64,000 bases of DNA from Deltaproteobacteria bacterium (GCA_021777225.1 JAJYDQ010000001.1:1-64000), one strand, 5' to 3'. Numbered from the stretch's first letter, positions 27,716 to 38,257 are shown. Made by a program: numbers and translations. The notes: generated from the sequence alone by a model not told the origin.

Positions 27716-27765
27716 ACTAATTTGCCCAGCAGGAAACGGATCGCTTTAATAAGGAGGTTGGTTCT

Positions 27766-28188
27766 ATGGGACACAGGGACGATTGTATTTTTTGCAAAAT
27801 TGTCAAAGGAGAAATCCCTTGTATCAAAATTTATGAAGATGAAAAAGCTTTGGCGTTTATGGACATAGCTCCATTAAACGAGGGACACGTCTTGATAGTT
27901 CCAAAAAACCATTACGAGACCATCCTGAACATTGAACCCGAGGTATTCGGATGGTTGGGGAATGTTGCGGCTAAAGTCTGCAAAGCTGTTCAAAAAACCC
28001 TAAAGCCTGATGGAATAAATGTTATGCAATTGAACGGTAAGGCCGCAAATCAGGTCGTTCCTCATTTACACATTCATATAGTCCCGAGAAATTTTGGAGA
28101 CGGCCTGTCTATTTGCGCGTGGGACCCTATTCCTGGGTCTATGGATCAGATAAAATCTACGGCTGAGGCCATCAGGAAAAATGTCTAA
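27766..28188 (+). CDS. HIT family nucleotide hydrolase (HinT-like)
   Basis: 140 residues. The N terminus has a CIFCKIVKGEIPC motif typical of Hint proteins, and the histidine triad appears as HLHIHIVPR near residue 100. Hint proteins hydrolyse AMP-lysine, adenosine 5'-phosphoramidates and acyl-AMP adducts. AAGGAGG lies about nine bases before the start. It is 50 bp after cysK and 29 bp before the CDP-alcohol phosphotransferase fusion, probably one operon. Confidence 0.94.
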   Translation: MGHRDDCIFCKIVKGEIPCIKIYEDEKALAFMDIAPLNEGHVLIVPKNHYETILNIEPEVFGWLGNVAAKVCKAVQKTLKPDGINVMQLNGKAANQVVPHLHIHIVPRNFGDGLSICAWDPIPGSMDQIKSTAEAIRKNV

Positions 28189-28217
28189 TTCAACAGCTTT
28201 ATACTAAAGAATACAAA

Positions 28218-29837
28218 ATGTCCACTGCTAACCAGAAAAATGAAGTTAGTTTTAAAGCTCAACCTCAGTCTGATTTCTTCAACTATTTTGGCAAAGACAG
28301 ATGGATCCAAACGTGGCTTGCTGAGAAGAGAACTCGATTAACGTCAGTCATTTTCCCTCCTCTCGAAAAAATTGGCCTGGCGCCGGATACAATTTCTTAC
28401 ATTGGTATTGCCCTGCTTGCAGGAGTTATTCTCTATTTTGTTCGAAAACCGTGGTTAGCTACTATCTTTTTGCTTGGGCACGTGTTTTTTGATGGTCTTG
28501 ATGGCGCCTATGCCCGCAACGCGGGTAGGGCTTCTCAATCCGGAGCATTCACAGATCTTGTATGCGATCAATTTGGAATGGTAGTAGTGTCCATGCTGGC
28601 CATATTCCACCATTTGGTGGAACCCCTGATAGGGGCGGCGTACATAAGTCTGTACCTAATTGTAGTAGTCTTTGGAGTGATCATTAACGTAATGGGAATT
28701 GGTTCCAGGATCACTATTACCAGCAAATACTTTCTCTATATGGTTTACGGCCTGTGGGCTTTTAGCGGAGTTAATCATTTTTCTTTCCTGATGACCTTTT
28801 TTTCATGCGTAATGGCAATTGAAGTTTTGGTCGGATATGTTCGTCTAAAAGCCGGCATAAGAAAGAAATTCGATTCTGAAGAACGTTTCAGTGTAGGAGA
28901 CACATATTCCGGGCCGGTAAATTACATTTTAAACATAACAATTCCATTATTAACATTGATAGCAATCCTTATCTATGGAAACTGGGTCCCATTGAGGACT
29001 ATCATGGATAAGCCCAACACCGTGCTCAACTGGGAGGAGGGGCGCCCAATTCCCTTTCCTGAGGACAATTCAAGACTTTTGTCTTTTGGGGTATGGAATA
29101 ACAAGTGGCTAGCGCTTTTCGAAAACGGAAACGGGACCAAAGAAATAAGGGTTATAAATCCTGACGGTTCATTTAATGGAGAGAACTTTGAGGCTCCATC
29201 CTATATCCAGCCTGCTTGCGAAGAATTGCCTGTTGATGGGGACACCTTGCTCATAGCGGATAACACCACGAGGCTGGTCATGGGAATCGATCTTAAAGCT
29301 TCTCTGGCTGCAAAAAAGACCGTGATAACACTTACACTTCCATTCGGGTATTTACGAATGACCGCTATAGCGACCACCCGCTGGAACAATAAGACTGTAT
29401 GGCTAATCGCCAACTATCTTTATACCCGTAAAACTTACGTCATTGACCCGGACATAGCCCTTAAAAAGGGCTCTGTTTTAGGTGGAGTAATAGCGTCATA
29501 CACAAATGGGGGTTTCCCGTCAGGTCTGGTAGTATCAAATGGCGAAGTCATAGAACTCAATAAATCACCATTCAATTCACTAATCTATACGGCTCAATTT
29601 GATAGAATGTTGCAAGGGGCAAATCTGCTCAAGGCTACTCGGAAGAAAATCGCGCCACCGGAAAAGGAAGTGTTAGGACTTAGTATATCAAATGCCGACA
29701 TAATTCTGGTATCAGAGCAGGGAAGAACTTTTCATGCGCCACTGAAAAGGGTTTTAGGAAAGAATTTACTCGAATACGACATTCATCATTCCTTTTTAAC
29801 CAAATCCGAAGTTGTAAAGAATACGTTTTCACACTAA
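28218..29837 (+). CDS. CDP-alcohol phosphotransferase with an unusual C-terminal domain
   Basis: 539 residues. Residues about 40-235 contain the full CDP-alcohol phosphotransferase motif: Asp92, Asp95-Gly96, Ala99-Arg100, Gly109, Asp113 and Asp117, in a polytopic membrane region with further helices to about residue 265. Residues about 270-539 are soluble, with repeated beta-rich stretches (for example RLLSFGVWNNKWLALF, TLLIADNTTRLVMGID, KTVWLIANYLYTRKTYVIDPD), resembling beta-propeller blades but not a family I can name. It probably transfers a phosphoalcohol onto a lipid or polyol, with the extra domain outside the membrane. lepA starts 70 bp downstream. Confidence 0.8.
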   Translation: MSTANQKNEVSFKAQPQSDFFNYFGKDRWIQTWLAEKRTRLTSVIFPPLEKIGLAPDTISYIGIALLAGVILYFVRKPWLATIFLLGHVFFDGLDGAYARNAGRASQSGAFTDLVCDQFGMVVVSMLAIFHHLVEPLIGAAYISLYLIVVVFGVIINVMGIGSRITITSKYFLYMVYGLWAFSGVNHFSFLMTFFSCVMAIEVLVGYVRLKAGIRKKFDSEERFSVGDTYSGPVNYILNITIPLLTLIAILIYGNWVPLRTIMDKPNTVLNWEEGRPIPFPEDNSRLLSFGVWNNKWLALFENGNGTKEIRVINPDGSFNGENFEAPSYIQPACEELPVDGDTLLIADNTTRLVMGIDLKASLAAKKTVITLTLPFGYLRMTAIATTRWNNKTVWLIANYLYTRKTYVIDPDIALKKGSVLGGVIASYTNGGFPSGLVVSNGEVIELNKSPFNSLIYTAQFDRMLQGANLLKATRKKIAPPEKEVLGLSISNADIILVSEQGRTFHAPLKRVLGKNLLEYDIHHSFLTKSEVVKNTFSH

Positions 29838-29907
29838 ACTCCCTCTCTAAACAGGCCTTGGTCAGGACATCCCTCAAGCTCAATCCGGGCAAGGCGTTGG
29901 AGATTTA

Positions 29908-31707
29908 ATGGATAAAATTAGAAACTTTTGTATCATAGCTCATATTGATCATGGAAAATCGACATTGGCTGATCGGTTGCTCCAGATTACGGGAGTAGTC
30001 GGGGATCACAACTTTCATGACCAAATGCTCGACACGATGGACATTGAACGGGAACGCGGGATAACAATTAAAAACCAGTCGGTAGCGTTACCTTACACGT
30101 CTTCTGATGGTTTTAATTACACACTCAATTTAATAGATACACCAGGTCACGCTGATTTTTCGTACGAGGTTTCTCGAGCCCTCGTCGCCTGTGAAGGAGC
30201 GCTATTGGTCATAGACGCCAGCCATGGTGTTCAGGCGCAAACTCTGGCCAATTTTTACATGGCGGTTGAACAGGACCTTGAGATTATACCACTTATAAAC
30301 AAGATTGATTTGCCAGCCGCGGACATTGATAGAGTCAAGGGGCAGATTTCCAAGGATTTAGGGTTAGACCCGGATTCGGCAATTCTCGTTTCCGCAAAAG
30401 AGGGCACAGGTGTCAAGGAAGTTCTTGAAGCCATCGTGCACAAGATACCGGCCCCAAGAGGTGACCCAAATTTACCCCTAAAGGCTCTCATTTTTGATTC
30501 ACATTGGGACTCATATACAGGAACCGTTGTTCATATCCGGATATTTGACGGCACAATAAGACCCGGTCAAACCATAAGACTTTGGGCAATAAACGCTAAT
30601 TACAAAGTTGAAGAAACGGGAATTTTCCTGATTGAGCGAAAACGTGAAAAGCAATTATCAGCAGGACAGGTAGGCTACATAATCGCGGGCATCAAAACTG
30701 TTAGCGACACGAGAATAGGTGATACCGTAACTCTTGAAGACAATCCATGCGAAGCGCCTTTAAAAGGGTTTAAAATTGTAAAGCCGGTCGTGTTTTCTTC
30801 ATTTTATCCCATTTCATCCGATGATTATCAGGAACTTTTCGAGGCCCTGGAAAAACTGAAATTGAATGACGCTTCCCTAACCTATGAAAAGGACCATTCA
30901 ACTGCGCTGGGCCATGGTTTTAGATGTGGATTCCTTGGATTATTACATCTTGAAGTGGTTCAGGAGCGGCTCGAAAGAGAGTTTAATCTTTCTTTAATCC
31001 TAACGGCTCCCTCGGTTCAATATATAATAGTCTATAAAAACGGATCGGAAGAAATAATAGATAATCCGGCCAAATATCCAGACCCTGTCGCGATTGAAGA
31101 CGCCAAAGAACCCTTTATAAGGGCTTCAATAATCTTACCTGAACAATATCTGGGGACAGTAATCAGTCTGTGTATAGATCGAAGAGGTATTCAAAAGGAC
31201 ATGACCTATTTAGACTCCGGCCGGGTGGAGCTTACTTTTGATTTACCGTTAGCGGAAGTCCTTTTCGATTTTTATGACAAGCTGAAATCAGTTTCTCGTG
31301 GATACGCGTCATTCGATTACGAATTTCTCGATTATCGGCCTACTGAACTGGCGAAAGTTGACATTATGGTGGCTGGCGAAAGAGTAGACGCCTTGTCCAT
31401 GTTGGTGCACAAGGAACGTGCTTATCAACGTGCCCGAAAAGCTTGTGAAAGACTGAAAGATGAAATTCCGCGTCAACTCTTTAAGGTTGCTATTCAAGGA
31501 GCGATAGGGGGTAAGATAATCGCCAGAGAGACGGTTTCCGCTCTTAGAAAGGATGTTTTGGCGAAGTGCTACGGTGGGGATATAACACGTAAGAAAAAAC
31601 TGCTGGAAAAACAAAAAGAGGGCAAGAAAAGAATGAAACAGGTTGGTAACGTTGTTATTCCTCAGTCAGCGTTTCTTGCCGTGTTAAAGACCGATACCGA
31701 TGAATAG
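29908..31707 (+). CDS. lepA: Translation factor LepA (EF4)
   Basis: 599 residues, standard length. GTPase motifs: [16 protein letters not shown] (G1), [21 protein letters not shown] (G3), NKIDLP (G4). The LepA-specific C-terminal domain ends near [19 protein letters not shown]. It is a ribosomal GTPase that remodels stalled or mis-translocated ribosomes. The ATG has GGAG about seven bases upstream. It marks the right edge of the conserved block; the disrupted region begins directly downstream. Confidence 0.97.
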   Translation: MDKIRNFCIIAHIDHGKSTLADRLLQITGVVGDHNFHDQMLDTMDIERERGITIKNQSVALPYTSSDGFNYTLNLIDTPGHADFSYEVSRALVACEGALLVIDASHGVQAQTLANFYMAVEQDLEIIPLINKIDLPAADIDRVKGQISKDLGLDPDSAILVSAKEGTGVKEVLEAIVHKIPAPRGDPNLPLKALIFDSHWDSYTGTVVHIRIFDGTIRPGQTIRLWAINANYKVEETGIFLIERKREKQLSAGQVGYIIAGIKTVSDTRIGDTVTLEDNPCEAPLKGFKIVKPVVFSSFYPISSDDYQELFEALEKLKLNDASLTYEKDHSTALGHGFRCGFLGLLHLEVVQERLEREFNLSLILTAPSVQYIIVYKNGSEEIIDNPAKYPDPVAIEDAKEPFIRASIILPEQYLGTVISLCIDRRGIQKDMTYLDSGRVELTFDLPLAEVLFDFYDKLKSVSRGYASFDYEFLDYRPTELAKVDIMVAGERVDALSMLVHKERAYQRARKACERLKDEIPRQLFKVAIQGAIGGKIIARETVSALRKDVLAKCYGGDITRKKKLLEKQKEGKKRMKQVGNVVIPQSAFLAVLKTDTDE

Positions 31708-31713
31708 GAGTAA

Positions 31714-32413
31714 TTGAAATTTGACGAAACCTGGTTACCAGAACTCAAAATGGGAGCCATATTTGATCAATCTGAGGCGGCCATGCTGAAATCGGAACTC
31801 GAGCAAATCATAGCCAACGGAGAGAATTCCGGAGTTGAATTCAAGCGGGACGATTGCCGACCCGAACAACTGGCCAGAGAAATCGTGGCTATGGTCAATC
31901 TCAATGGCAGGCCGCTGGAAAAAAGCTGGAGATGAAGTCAGGCGATTAATAACCCCTGGTGTCATCGAAGATTTCCTGCGAATAATACGTCCTTATATTA
32001 GTGAAGAAACAGGAGTCATTGAAGATCAGTTAAGACGTGACAGGATTTGGCATTATCCGGTGGAAGCAGTGCGTGAAGTAATAGTAAACGCTCTCGCCCA
32101 CCGCGATTGGACTCGATCCGTCGATATCGAAGTGTCTGTTTATTCCGACCGGTTAGAGGTGATTAGTCCTGGGGCGCTTCAGAACTCCATGACTGTGGAA
32201 AAAATGATAGCCGGCCAACGGGCGCCCCGGAATCCGTTAATAGTAGAAGTTCTAAGAGATTATGGGTATGTAGACGCTCGTGGAATGGGAATCAGGACCA
32301 AGGTGATACCGCTGATGCGGAGACAAAATCGAACAGAGCCACTCTTCGAAGCCACGAATGATTTCCTCAAAACGACCTTGTTCAGAGGTCCAACCAAGCC
32401 ATCAGAGTCATGA
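31714..32413 (+). pseudogene. Broken AlbA_2/GHKL ATPase-type transcription regulator
   Basis: Two fragments of a Schlafen AlbA_2 (divergent AAA-4) protein. The first gives ELEQIIANGENSGVEFKRDD and AREIVAMVNLNG, the start of the AlbA_2 domain; the second, in another frame, gives the C-terminal ATPase half (VREVIVNALAHRDWTRSVDIEV, DYGYVDARGMGIRTKVIP). Roughly 200 middle residues are missing and the frame changes at a run of six A near 31919-31924, where removing one A restores GRPLEKAGDEVRRLITP. Codons after the stop near 32413 look coding in another frame up to about 32535, hinting at a further shift. Intact relatives are DNA-binding regulators or defence/TA-associated proteins. Confidence 0.75.
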
Positions 32414-32959
32414 AAAAACGGATGAAAGATCTGTTGTTAATAAAAAAATGGATGACGTGTCATTTAAACGGCCGCAACATCCTCCATCATCATCACCTGA
32501 TTCGTCTTCAAAACTATTCATGTAACCAATCCAGTTCCAATCAGGTCCCCAATTCATTTTTAGCTCCTGTTCACCGTTTCTTTGAAAAAATGTTGTAATC
32601 GGGTTGAGCCTCCTGGACCTCAGTCCAAAGGTTTTTCACTCTTGGCCCGCAATGATAATAGATACGTGTGTCAAATTGGGACAAATGTAAATCAAAACAT
32701 TTTCAGATTTTTTTCCGGGCTAAACAATTTTCTCGAAGTTGTTATCAGGCCCTCAGAGAAGCGGTTGGGAGGAAAAGATTCAATCCGATAAAGCAATCAT
32801 ACACTTGAGATTTGTGATGAGCCTCTGAATAGAATTGCTGTTGTTAAATCAATCTGAAATCTAATAACATACGTTCAGAAAATCCTGTAGCAAAGTATTG
32901 AAAACGTCAGTAGCAACATTAGTTTTTTTCAACCAAGGACCCGGACAACCGATGGATTG
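32414..32959. other. 546-bp region with possible mobile-element remnant
   Basis: No intact gene. The first ~120 bases may be the shifted tail of the preceding pseudogene. Around 32672 is GTGTGTCAAATTGGGACA, which recurs in nearly the same form at about 48315. The remainder holds nothing recognisable. The region is convergent between the pseudogene and the large minus-strand NTPase gene. Confidence 0.4.
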
Positions 32960-35900
32960 TCAGCGTAGAACCGGCAGTGTACTCAGTTGGGTTTGGATCT
33001 CCATTGCCACTGAATTTTGAATGCCAGCGAGCAGGGCTAGGAGTTTCTTGAAGGCAACAAGTGCTTCGGGCTGCCGTTGTATCCTTTGATAATGCATTTG
33101 AGAGGATATTCCCAACAAAGAAGCCAAATTCGCCACGACATGCTTATCGTCCAATAAAGAGGCTCGTGCGCTAATGGCCCTTTCAAGTTGAATGAGGCCA
33201 TCCGGGAGCAACTGTCCAGCGGCAAGTTGCTTGAGGAAGGCAGCAAAACAGGCAAAACTTTTACTTCTCTCTAAGTGGTGCTGCCCCCATTTCTGGTAAA
33301 AGCTTTGCATTTTACCTACGCAGGATTCTTGGCCTTTACTCCACAATGTCACGAGGCTATCTTCAAATCCCATCAGGCAGCACCACAGAGCCTCTACGTC
33401 ATACCCTTTCCGAGGCTGTATGAAGCTCCAGCCTTGGGCATCGAAGGCGTGGTCTATCATTGCGCGCCATTGGCTCAGGAATGCTTCTTCTGGGAGACCT
33501 GAATCAAAGTACCTGAGGAACCAGGATTTCAGAAAGCAATCGATCCAGTAGTGTGCATCGACACCCAAATCCAAGATGGGAGACCACATGGTAGATGGAT
33601 TCTCTTCCGAGTTCATACTGCAGATAACTGCCGGTAATCGATCAAGGAACCAGTGGTCCCATGCAGAGGGCATTCCTTCACCAAATTGGTGTGGTTCGAG
33701 TCTTCTGTGAATAGCTTCCATCGTGTAATTGAGGGCTTCTCGCCAAAAAAGTAGCCATTCGGTTCGTTCGTCCGGATCACTGGCCTTATCCAAAGCCGGA
33801 AGCCACGAGTAGGCAGCATGGACGAGATCTTCATTCAATGTGCCTCCACCACGACCGGGCTCTCTTGTAGCCGACAATCGTACTGCGATTTTTCCCATCC
33901 AACTCTTCGGTTTCTTGAGACTTATCCAGGATGGTACACGGGGCCCAAGCGCACCTTTGACGAAAGTGTTCCATTCTCGGCGCACTGCAGATTTGAAATC
34001 GATAGGTAAAACCTCACCCTTTTCGCCGAGTGAATAGCGATTTCCAGCAACTGCGAGTTTCATGATGAAATGCTGAAGTCTTTGAAAATCCGAGCCGAGG
34101 CAATGGCGGATTTGAGACGCAGAGGTCATGAGGATTTCAACTACACCGTGGATGTTACTCGAAGCGAGGACGGCAACACACTCCCTAAGACATGGAGACC
34201 TAAGGTCCTCAGCCCACAAAATAGGGACGACCTCCGCAGAGAAACCTTCCCATGAACGATTCACTGATTTGAAGGTTTCTAAAGACTGAGATCCAGATTC
34301 TGGTTGTCGCAAGATCGTGTGGACAATTTGTTCTCGACACCATTGGTCTCGGTCAGGAAATTGATTTAGCCAATCCCGATGATGCTTGAGCAATACTGCG
34401 GCCCCGCCGCAGATCAAGTCTTCACTACTTGGGGCAGCAAGATAATCTTCTACAGAAGCCATTTCTGGTATGGTCGTCAGCATGGACCAGAATTCGTCGA
34501 TTTCTTCGGGATGGAGTCGGCCTTGACCATCCAGTAGTCTCCTACACCGCCAGGGAAATACATTGAGGGAAATGGTCCTCGTCAGGTCAGGAAATCCCTC
34601 CTCGGCCTTGGAGCGCAGATCTGCCGGCGGTTGGTATTGCAAAATCGCTCGGCCTTCGAGATTCTTTGATGGGAGCCAATTGGCAGGATCAAATTGAGCG
34701 ACGAGGTTTTCGATAAAATCTCCAACGCGGGGACAGAAATCGCTTCGGTCCAATCGATCTTTCCATTCAGTGCGAATCCGGCGACAAAAGTCGTTCGTTT
34801 CTGGGCTAAAAAGAAATATCTTCTGAGCAAGATCGACTAGATCAAGTTGCCGATGCGCCATCGAATGCCATCCTCTGGCCATCTCAATTTGCCATGGAGC
34901 GTGCGGCAAAGTCATCCACCCGATCATCGTATAATCTTCTCCGTCAACATTGTGACGTTTCGTCCATTCGTAGAATTCAGGCACTGAGAGCAAAGGCAGC
35001 AATTGTCTTGCGAACAATTCGGGCTGCTTCTTGCCCACTTCACAGAGGACCCCCGCGAGAGCGACCGACGTCGAGTTTTTCAGTATAAATTCGGCGTAAT
35101 CGTCTATTGGCTGTTTGGCTTCCAATCTATCATAAAGCCACCGCTCAAACGCCATCAACGCGATCACAATTATATTTGGAGCTGTCGCCGATTCACGGAA
35201 CCAGTAAAATACATGTTCGTCGCCTCTCAGAATGCGAGAGCCTTCCATTGTCTGCATTGAAACGGATTCGATTCCATCGATTTTGTGACTATTACGTTCA
35301 GTCCATCGGTCAGTCGCATGATTTACGAGCAGCACCAACGCTCTCAGAGCTTCGTATGGTCGCAATGTGAGAAATGAAAGAAACGGACCGTCAGTGTAAA
35401 AAGGTGGAAATGAAGTTACTTTAGGGTCTAGGCCACAGATTATATTGGGATCAAAGGTCCATTCAGAGGTCCGCCGCAGCTCCCGCAATACATCTTTCTC
35501 CTCAATGAGGAAAGACAAAATGGTCTCGGCCGCAACATCAGGTGCGGATGCAATAAGAGGTAGCAGCACGTTGGGTTTCAGACAAACCACCCTGAAAGTA
35601 TCGTCCGCCAGATATTGGCGTCCGTCTGGCCAAGACTCAACCTGTTCCGAAACAAGCGCCTCACTAGGATCTGTGAATCCAATCTCTCGACGCTTGTGCT
35701 CTGCTGAAGCTTCCTCGCTCTGCCGGTTCCATTCGCCAAGCTGAGTTCTGTGCCATTTTATTCGTTCAACAATATGTCCTTCTGGCTGTTTTCTGCCGCA
35801 GGCAGTCAAAATAAAATCTCGGGCGCGCTCGGGTAATTCGGCATAGGCGGCAATGGCAGCCCGATAGAATGGCTCTGACAACTCTTTGGATACCCCTCGG

Positions 35901-38257
35901 ACTGTCCAAGAACTCAGTGAAAACGCGAGCCACTCTTCTGCTCCCGCAAGAGCTAGATCTGCGGCTACAGTTCGAGCTTCTGAACCCGGAAGGGTGGATC
36001 GCAGCCACATATCACAAATTCGAACTACTCCGGCAGGAGCCAGCCGAATCACCTCGTTTTTGTGATCACTGAGAAAAGTCAAGACGGCTGGCCATAGTTG
36101 CAGAATAGGGACTCTACATTCCGCAGCAAATCTCAACCGAATCTCTGGGGTTTTATTTGCTGTTGCAGCCAGCATAGTCAGATCAGGAGAAGTCGCGACT
36201 TGTAAGAATTGCCCTAAGAAACGCCATAGGAGCCGCCCTTTGTCTTCGACTAACGTTTCCCACAGGTTTTCTAAAATTGCATCCGGATTGCTGGCGAATA
36301 TTATTGTCTCCAAAAGCAGGTTCTGGCCTAATTCAGAATTGTTCTCCGCCAATTGGCTCAATATATCCAACCACTGTCGCTGATCTTTCTTAAGTTCCAG
36401 GAGATGTAAGCCAAAAAGACGTACTGCACGGCACCAAGGTGGCGATAACAGTTTCTTAGGGAGAAATTCTGAAAGTTGGTGTGAGCGACTCAGTAAAACT
36501 CTCTGCCTTGACCAGTCGCCAAAAAGATCGTGATCGAAAGCAATCTTTTCGTCCTCAATTGCGCAAATTCTATCCTTTTTCAACGTTTCGAAGATTATGA
36601 GATCATCACTGGTGAATTCGCAAGTCCCTGTCTCATATTGCATCGTATCGGCTTGATTCTCACCAAGTCTTTGTAGCAAAAAGGATCTGGCAGGCCCATT
36701 TGCGCCGTTGTTCACCTCGGCCGACCAAAACCATTCGATCAGATCAGATTCTCCCACCCATTCCTGAGTGTCCGGAACTCTTTTTGCTGCAATATTTGTG
36801 GCAAAGAGATCCAAAATTTTTGGCTTCAGAAGCATATCGGCCAGACGCTTCTCCGATGATAGCCGCTGAAGAGAAGGAAATGCATCCCAAACTGCATCCA
36901 ACTGCTCAATAGCGGGATGGTCGATGTTCAATAAAGAAGGTCTCGATAATAATCCTCCAAGTCTTATCAATGCAAGTTGAACTCGACCCCATTCTTCCCG
37001 TTGACACGTCAGAACTAGCCTCCACGGACTATTTGTTTCTTCTAGTCGGAGCCATCTAGAAACTTCTGCAAGGTTGGCGAACTCACCTTCCTCGGACAAA
37101 TGATCAAGTCCATCGATCACAAAGTAAGCAAGCTCACGGCTAGCGGCCGGAATGACTTCATCCAACTCGTAATTGAATCTGAGTGTACCCACAGCCGTGG
37201 TTGAAAACTGTCCCGTCTTCAACTTATTAGCGGACCAAAAAACCAGAGTATGAAGGGAAGATTTTTGTTCGGCCCATTTTTTGACGATGACAGACTTGCC
37301 GCATCCAGATGGCCCCACCACTGCGCAGACAGGATGCTGCTCTATTGCACGTTCAAGGTTATTCTCCTCGAGCTGCCGATCAAATTCGACGTGTCCACCA
37401 ATATTAGCCCGGATAGAATTCAAGGTCCTCTGTGTGTCGGACGACAACTTTTTCCAGTCAGCTTCGTACGCTGGGTATTCCTTGAGTGGAAAACTATTTC
37501 TCAAGAAGCCAAGAAGGTGAGGGAGGTCAAGAAAACCCGCTTGCGGCCTATCCTGACTAGCAATAGAGCACAGCCGCCACCAAAGATCTTGAGCCTCATC
37601 AACAGACCCGCTGCGAAGTATCTCAGTGCATATCTGAATGTCGGATTGCAATTGTTCAGAAGGATCCGATTCAAAATCAAAGAACAGGACTCTTACCGAG
37701 CGCAAAACTCTCACGGTATCCTCCGGGCCAACACAAGAAGCATTGCGCAAGTCTTCCGGGCAGCTAAAGGAATTAAAGAGGGAGCGTACGAGGTCAGTGG
37801 CAAACCCCTTTTTTCTTAGCCTTTCGGGAAGGTCGTGAGGATCCTGTTTGCGGGCCCACTTGAGCAATGTGCTAACCCCCCTTTTCAGGTCCGACGATCC
37901 CGATGCCGTTGCCAGAACAAGCAAATCGTTACGTAGATCAAAAGGACTGCCACGGAGATACTGTTGCCAGGCTAACTGAACAAAATCTTTATCAAAACCG
38001 TTTTTCGTGATGTGTTCGCCGCTTTTTATGGAAACAGCGGCTCTTCTCTGAACTTGACTACTGATCATGGTAAGAAGCAGGTCATCAAGCAGCCACCCGT
38101 CAGACCTAACTTGGAATCCGATACGGGTGAGGGTGCCAGCCCCGGACTCGAATGGAAGACGATTCCTAAGGAAATAACAAATGAAGTGGGCGGTGACTTG
38201 GTCTTCAAATGAAAAACCGCCGCCGCCCGTGGACTTTGGCGGGGCAACATGTCCCAT
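32960..38257 (-). CDS. Giant STAND/NACHT-like P-loop protein, candidate anti-phage defence
   Basis: 1765 residues, one continuous frame. The N-terminal ~200 residues begin GGGGFSFEDQVTAHF and contain WLLDDLL (Asp58/59) and VSIKSG (Lys78), a pattern like a PD-(D/E)xK nuclease or a related sensing domain. A P-loop NTPase follows: Walker A VGPSGCGKSV (residues 314-323) and Walker B YFVIDGLDHL (378-387). About 1100 residues of helical, repeat-like sequence complete the chain. This layout (effector, STAND NTPase, long sensor) is that of Avs-type defence proteins, but I cannot assign a subtype. It lies alone in an island full of pseudogenes; the ATG has GAGAGG five bases upstream. Confidence 0.7.
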   Translation of the reverse strand: MGHVAPPKSTGGGGFSFEDQVTAHFICYFLRNRLPFESGAGTLTRIGFQVRSDGWLLDDLLLTMISSQVQRRAAVSIKSGEHITKNGFDKDFVQLAWQQYLRGSPFDLRNDLLVLATASGSSDLKRGVSTLLKWARKQDPHDLPERLRKKGFATDLVRSLFNSFSCPEDLRNASCVGPEDTVRVLRSVRVLFFDFESDPSEQLQSDIQICTEILRSGSVDEAQDLWWRLCSIASQDRPQAGFLDLPHLLGFLRNSFPLKEYPAYEADWKKLSSDTQRTLNSIRANIGGHVEFDRQLEENNLERAIEQHPVCAVVGPSGCGKSVIVKKWAEQKSSLHTLVFWSANKLKTGQFSTTAVGTLRFNYELDEVIPAASRELAYFVIDGLDHLSEEGEFANLAEVSRWLRLEETNSPWRLVLTCQREEWGRVQLALIRLGGLLSRPSLLNIDHPAIEQLDAVWDAFPSLQRLSSEKRLADMLLKPKILDLFATNIAAKRVPDTQEWVGESDLIEWFWSAEVNNGANGPARSFLLQRLGENQADTMQYETGTCEFTSDDLIIFETLKKDRICAIEDEKIAFDHDLFGDWSRQRVLLSRSHQLSEFLPKKLLSPPWCRAVRLFGLHLLELKKDQRQWLDILSQLAENNSELGQNLLLETIIFASNPDAILENLWETLVEDKGRLLWRFLGQFLQVATSPDLTMLAATANKTPEIRLRFAAECRVPILQLWPAVLTFLSDHKNEVIRLAPAGVVRICDMWLRSTLPGSEARTVAADLALAGAEEWLAFSLSSWTVRGVSKELSEPFYRAAIAAYAELPERARDFILTACGRKQPEGHIVERIKWHRTQLGEWNRQSEEASAEHKRREIGFTDPSEALVSEQVESWPDGRQYLADDTFRVVCLKPNVLLPLIASAPDVAAETILSFLIEEKDVLRELRRTSEWTFDPNIICGLDPKVTSFPPFYTDGPFLSFLTLRPYEALRALVLLVNHATDRWTERNSHKIDGIESVSMQTMEGSRILRGDEHVFYWFRESATAPNIIVIALMAFERWLYDRLEAKQPIDDYAEFILKNSTSVALAGVLCEVGKKQPELFARQLLPLLSVPEFYEWTKRHNVDGEDYTMIGWMTLPHAPWQIEMARGWHSMAHRQLDLVDLAQKIFLFSPETNDFCRRIRTEWKDRLDRSDFCPRVGDFIENLVAQFDPANWLPSKNLEGRAILQYQPPADLRSKAEEGFPDLTRTISLNVFPWRCRRLLDGQGRLHPEEIDEFWSMLTTIPEMASVEDYLAAPSSEDLICGGAAVLLKHHRDWLNQFPDRDQWCREQIVHTILRQPESGSQSLETFKSVNRSWEGFSAEVVPILWAEDLRSPCLRECVAVLASSNIHGVVEILMTSASQIRHCLGSDFQRLQHFIMKLAVAGNRYSLGEKGEVLPIDFKSAVRREWNTFVKGALGPRVPSWISLKKPKSWMGKIAVRLSATREPGRGGGTLNEDLVHAAYSWLPALDKASDPDERTEWLLFWREALNYTMEAIHRRLEPHQFGEGMPSAWDHWFLDRLPAVICSMNSEENPSTMWSPILDLGVDAHYWIDCFLKSWFLRYFDSGLPEEAFLSQWRAMIDHAFDAQGWSFIQPRKGYDVEALWCCLMGFEDSLVTLWSKGQESCVGKMQSFYQKWGQHHLERSKSFACFAAFLKQLAAGQLLPDGLIQLERAISARASLLDDKHVVANLASLLGISSQMHYQRIQRQPEALVAFKKLLALLAGIQNSVAMEIQTQLSTLPVLR

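Noticed and set aside
32410-32598. 62-codon plus frame after the AlbA_2 pseudogene
   Set aside because: Its composition is His/Leu/Ser-rich and unlike neighbouring genes; a different frame over the same bases reads more like the pseudogene's tail.
33037-38250. Many plus-strand open frames opposite the 1765-residue gene
   Set aside because: They are antisense shadows of a GC-richer coding region; none shows a recognisable motif or good start, while the minus frame is uninterrupted and carries P-loop motifs.
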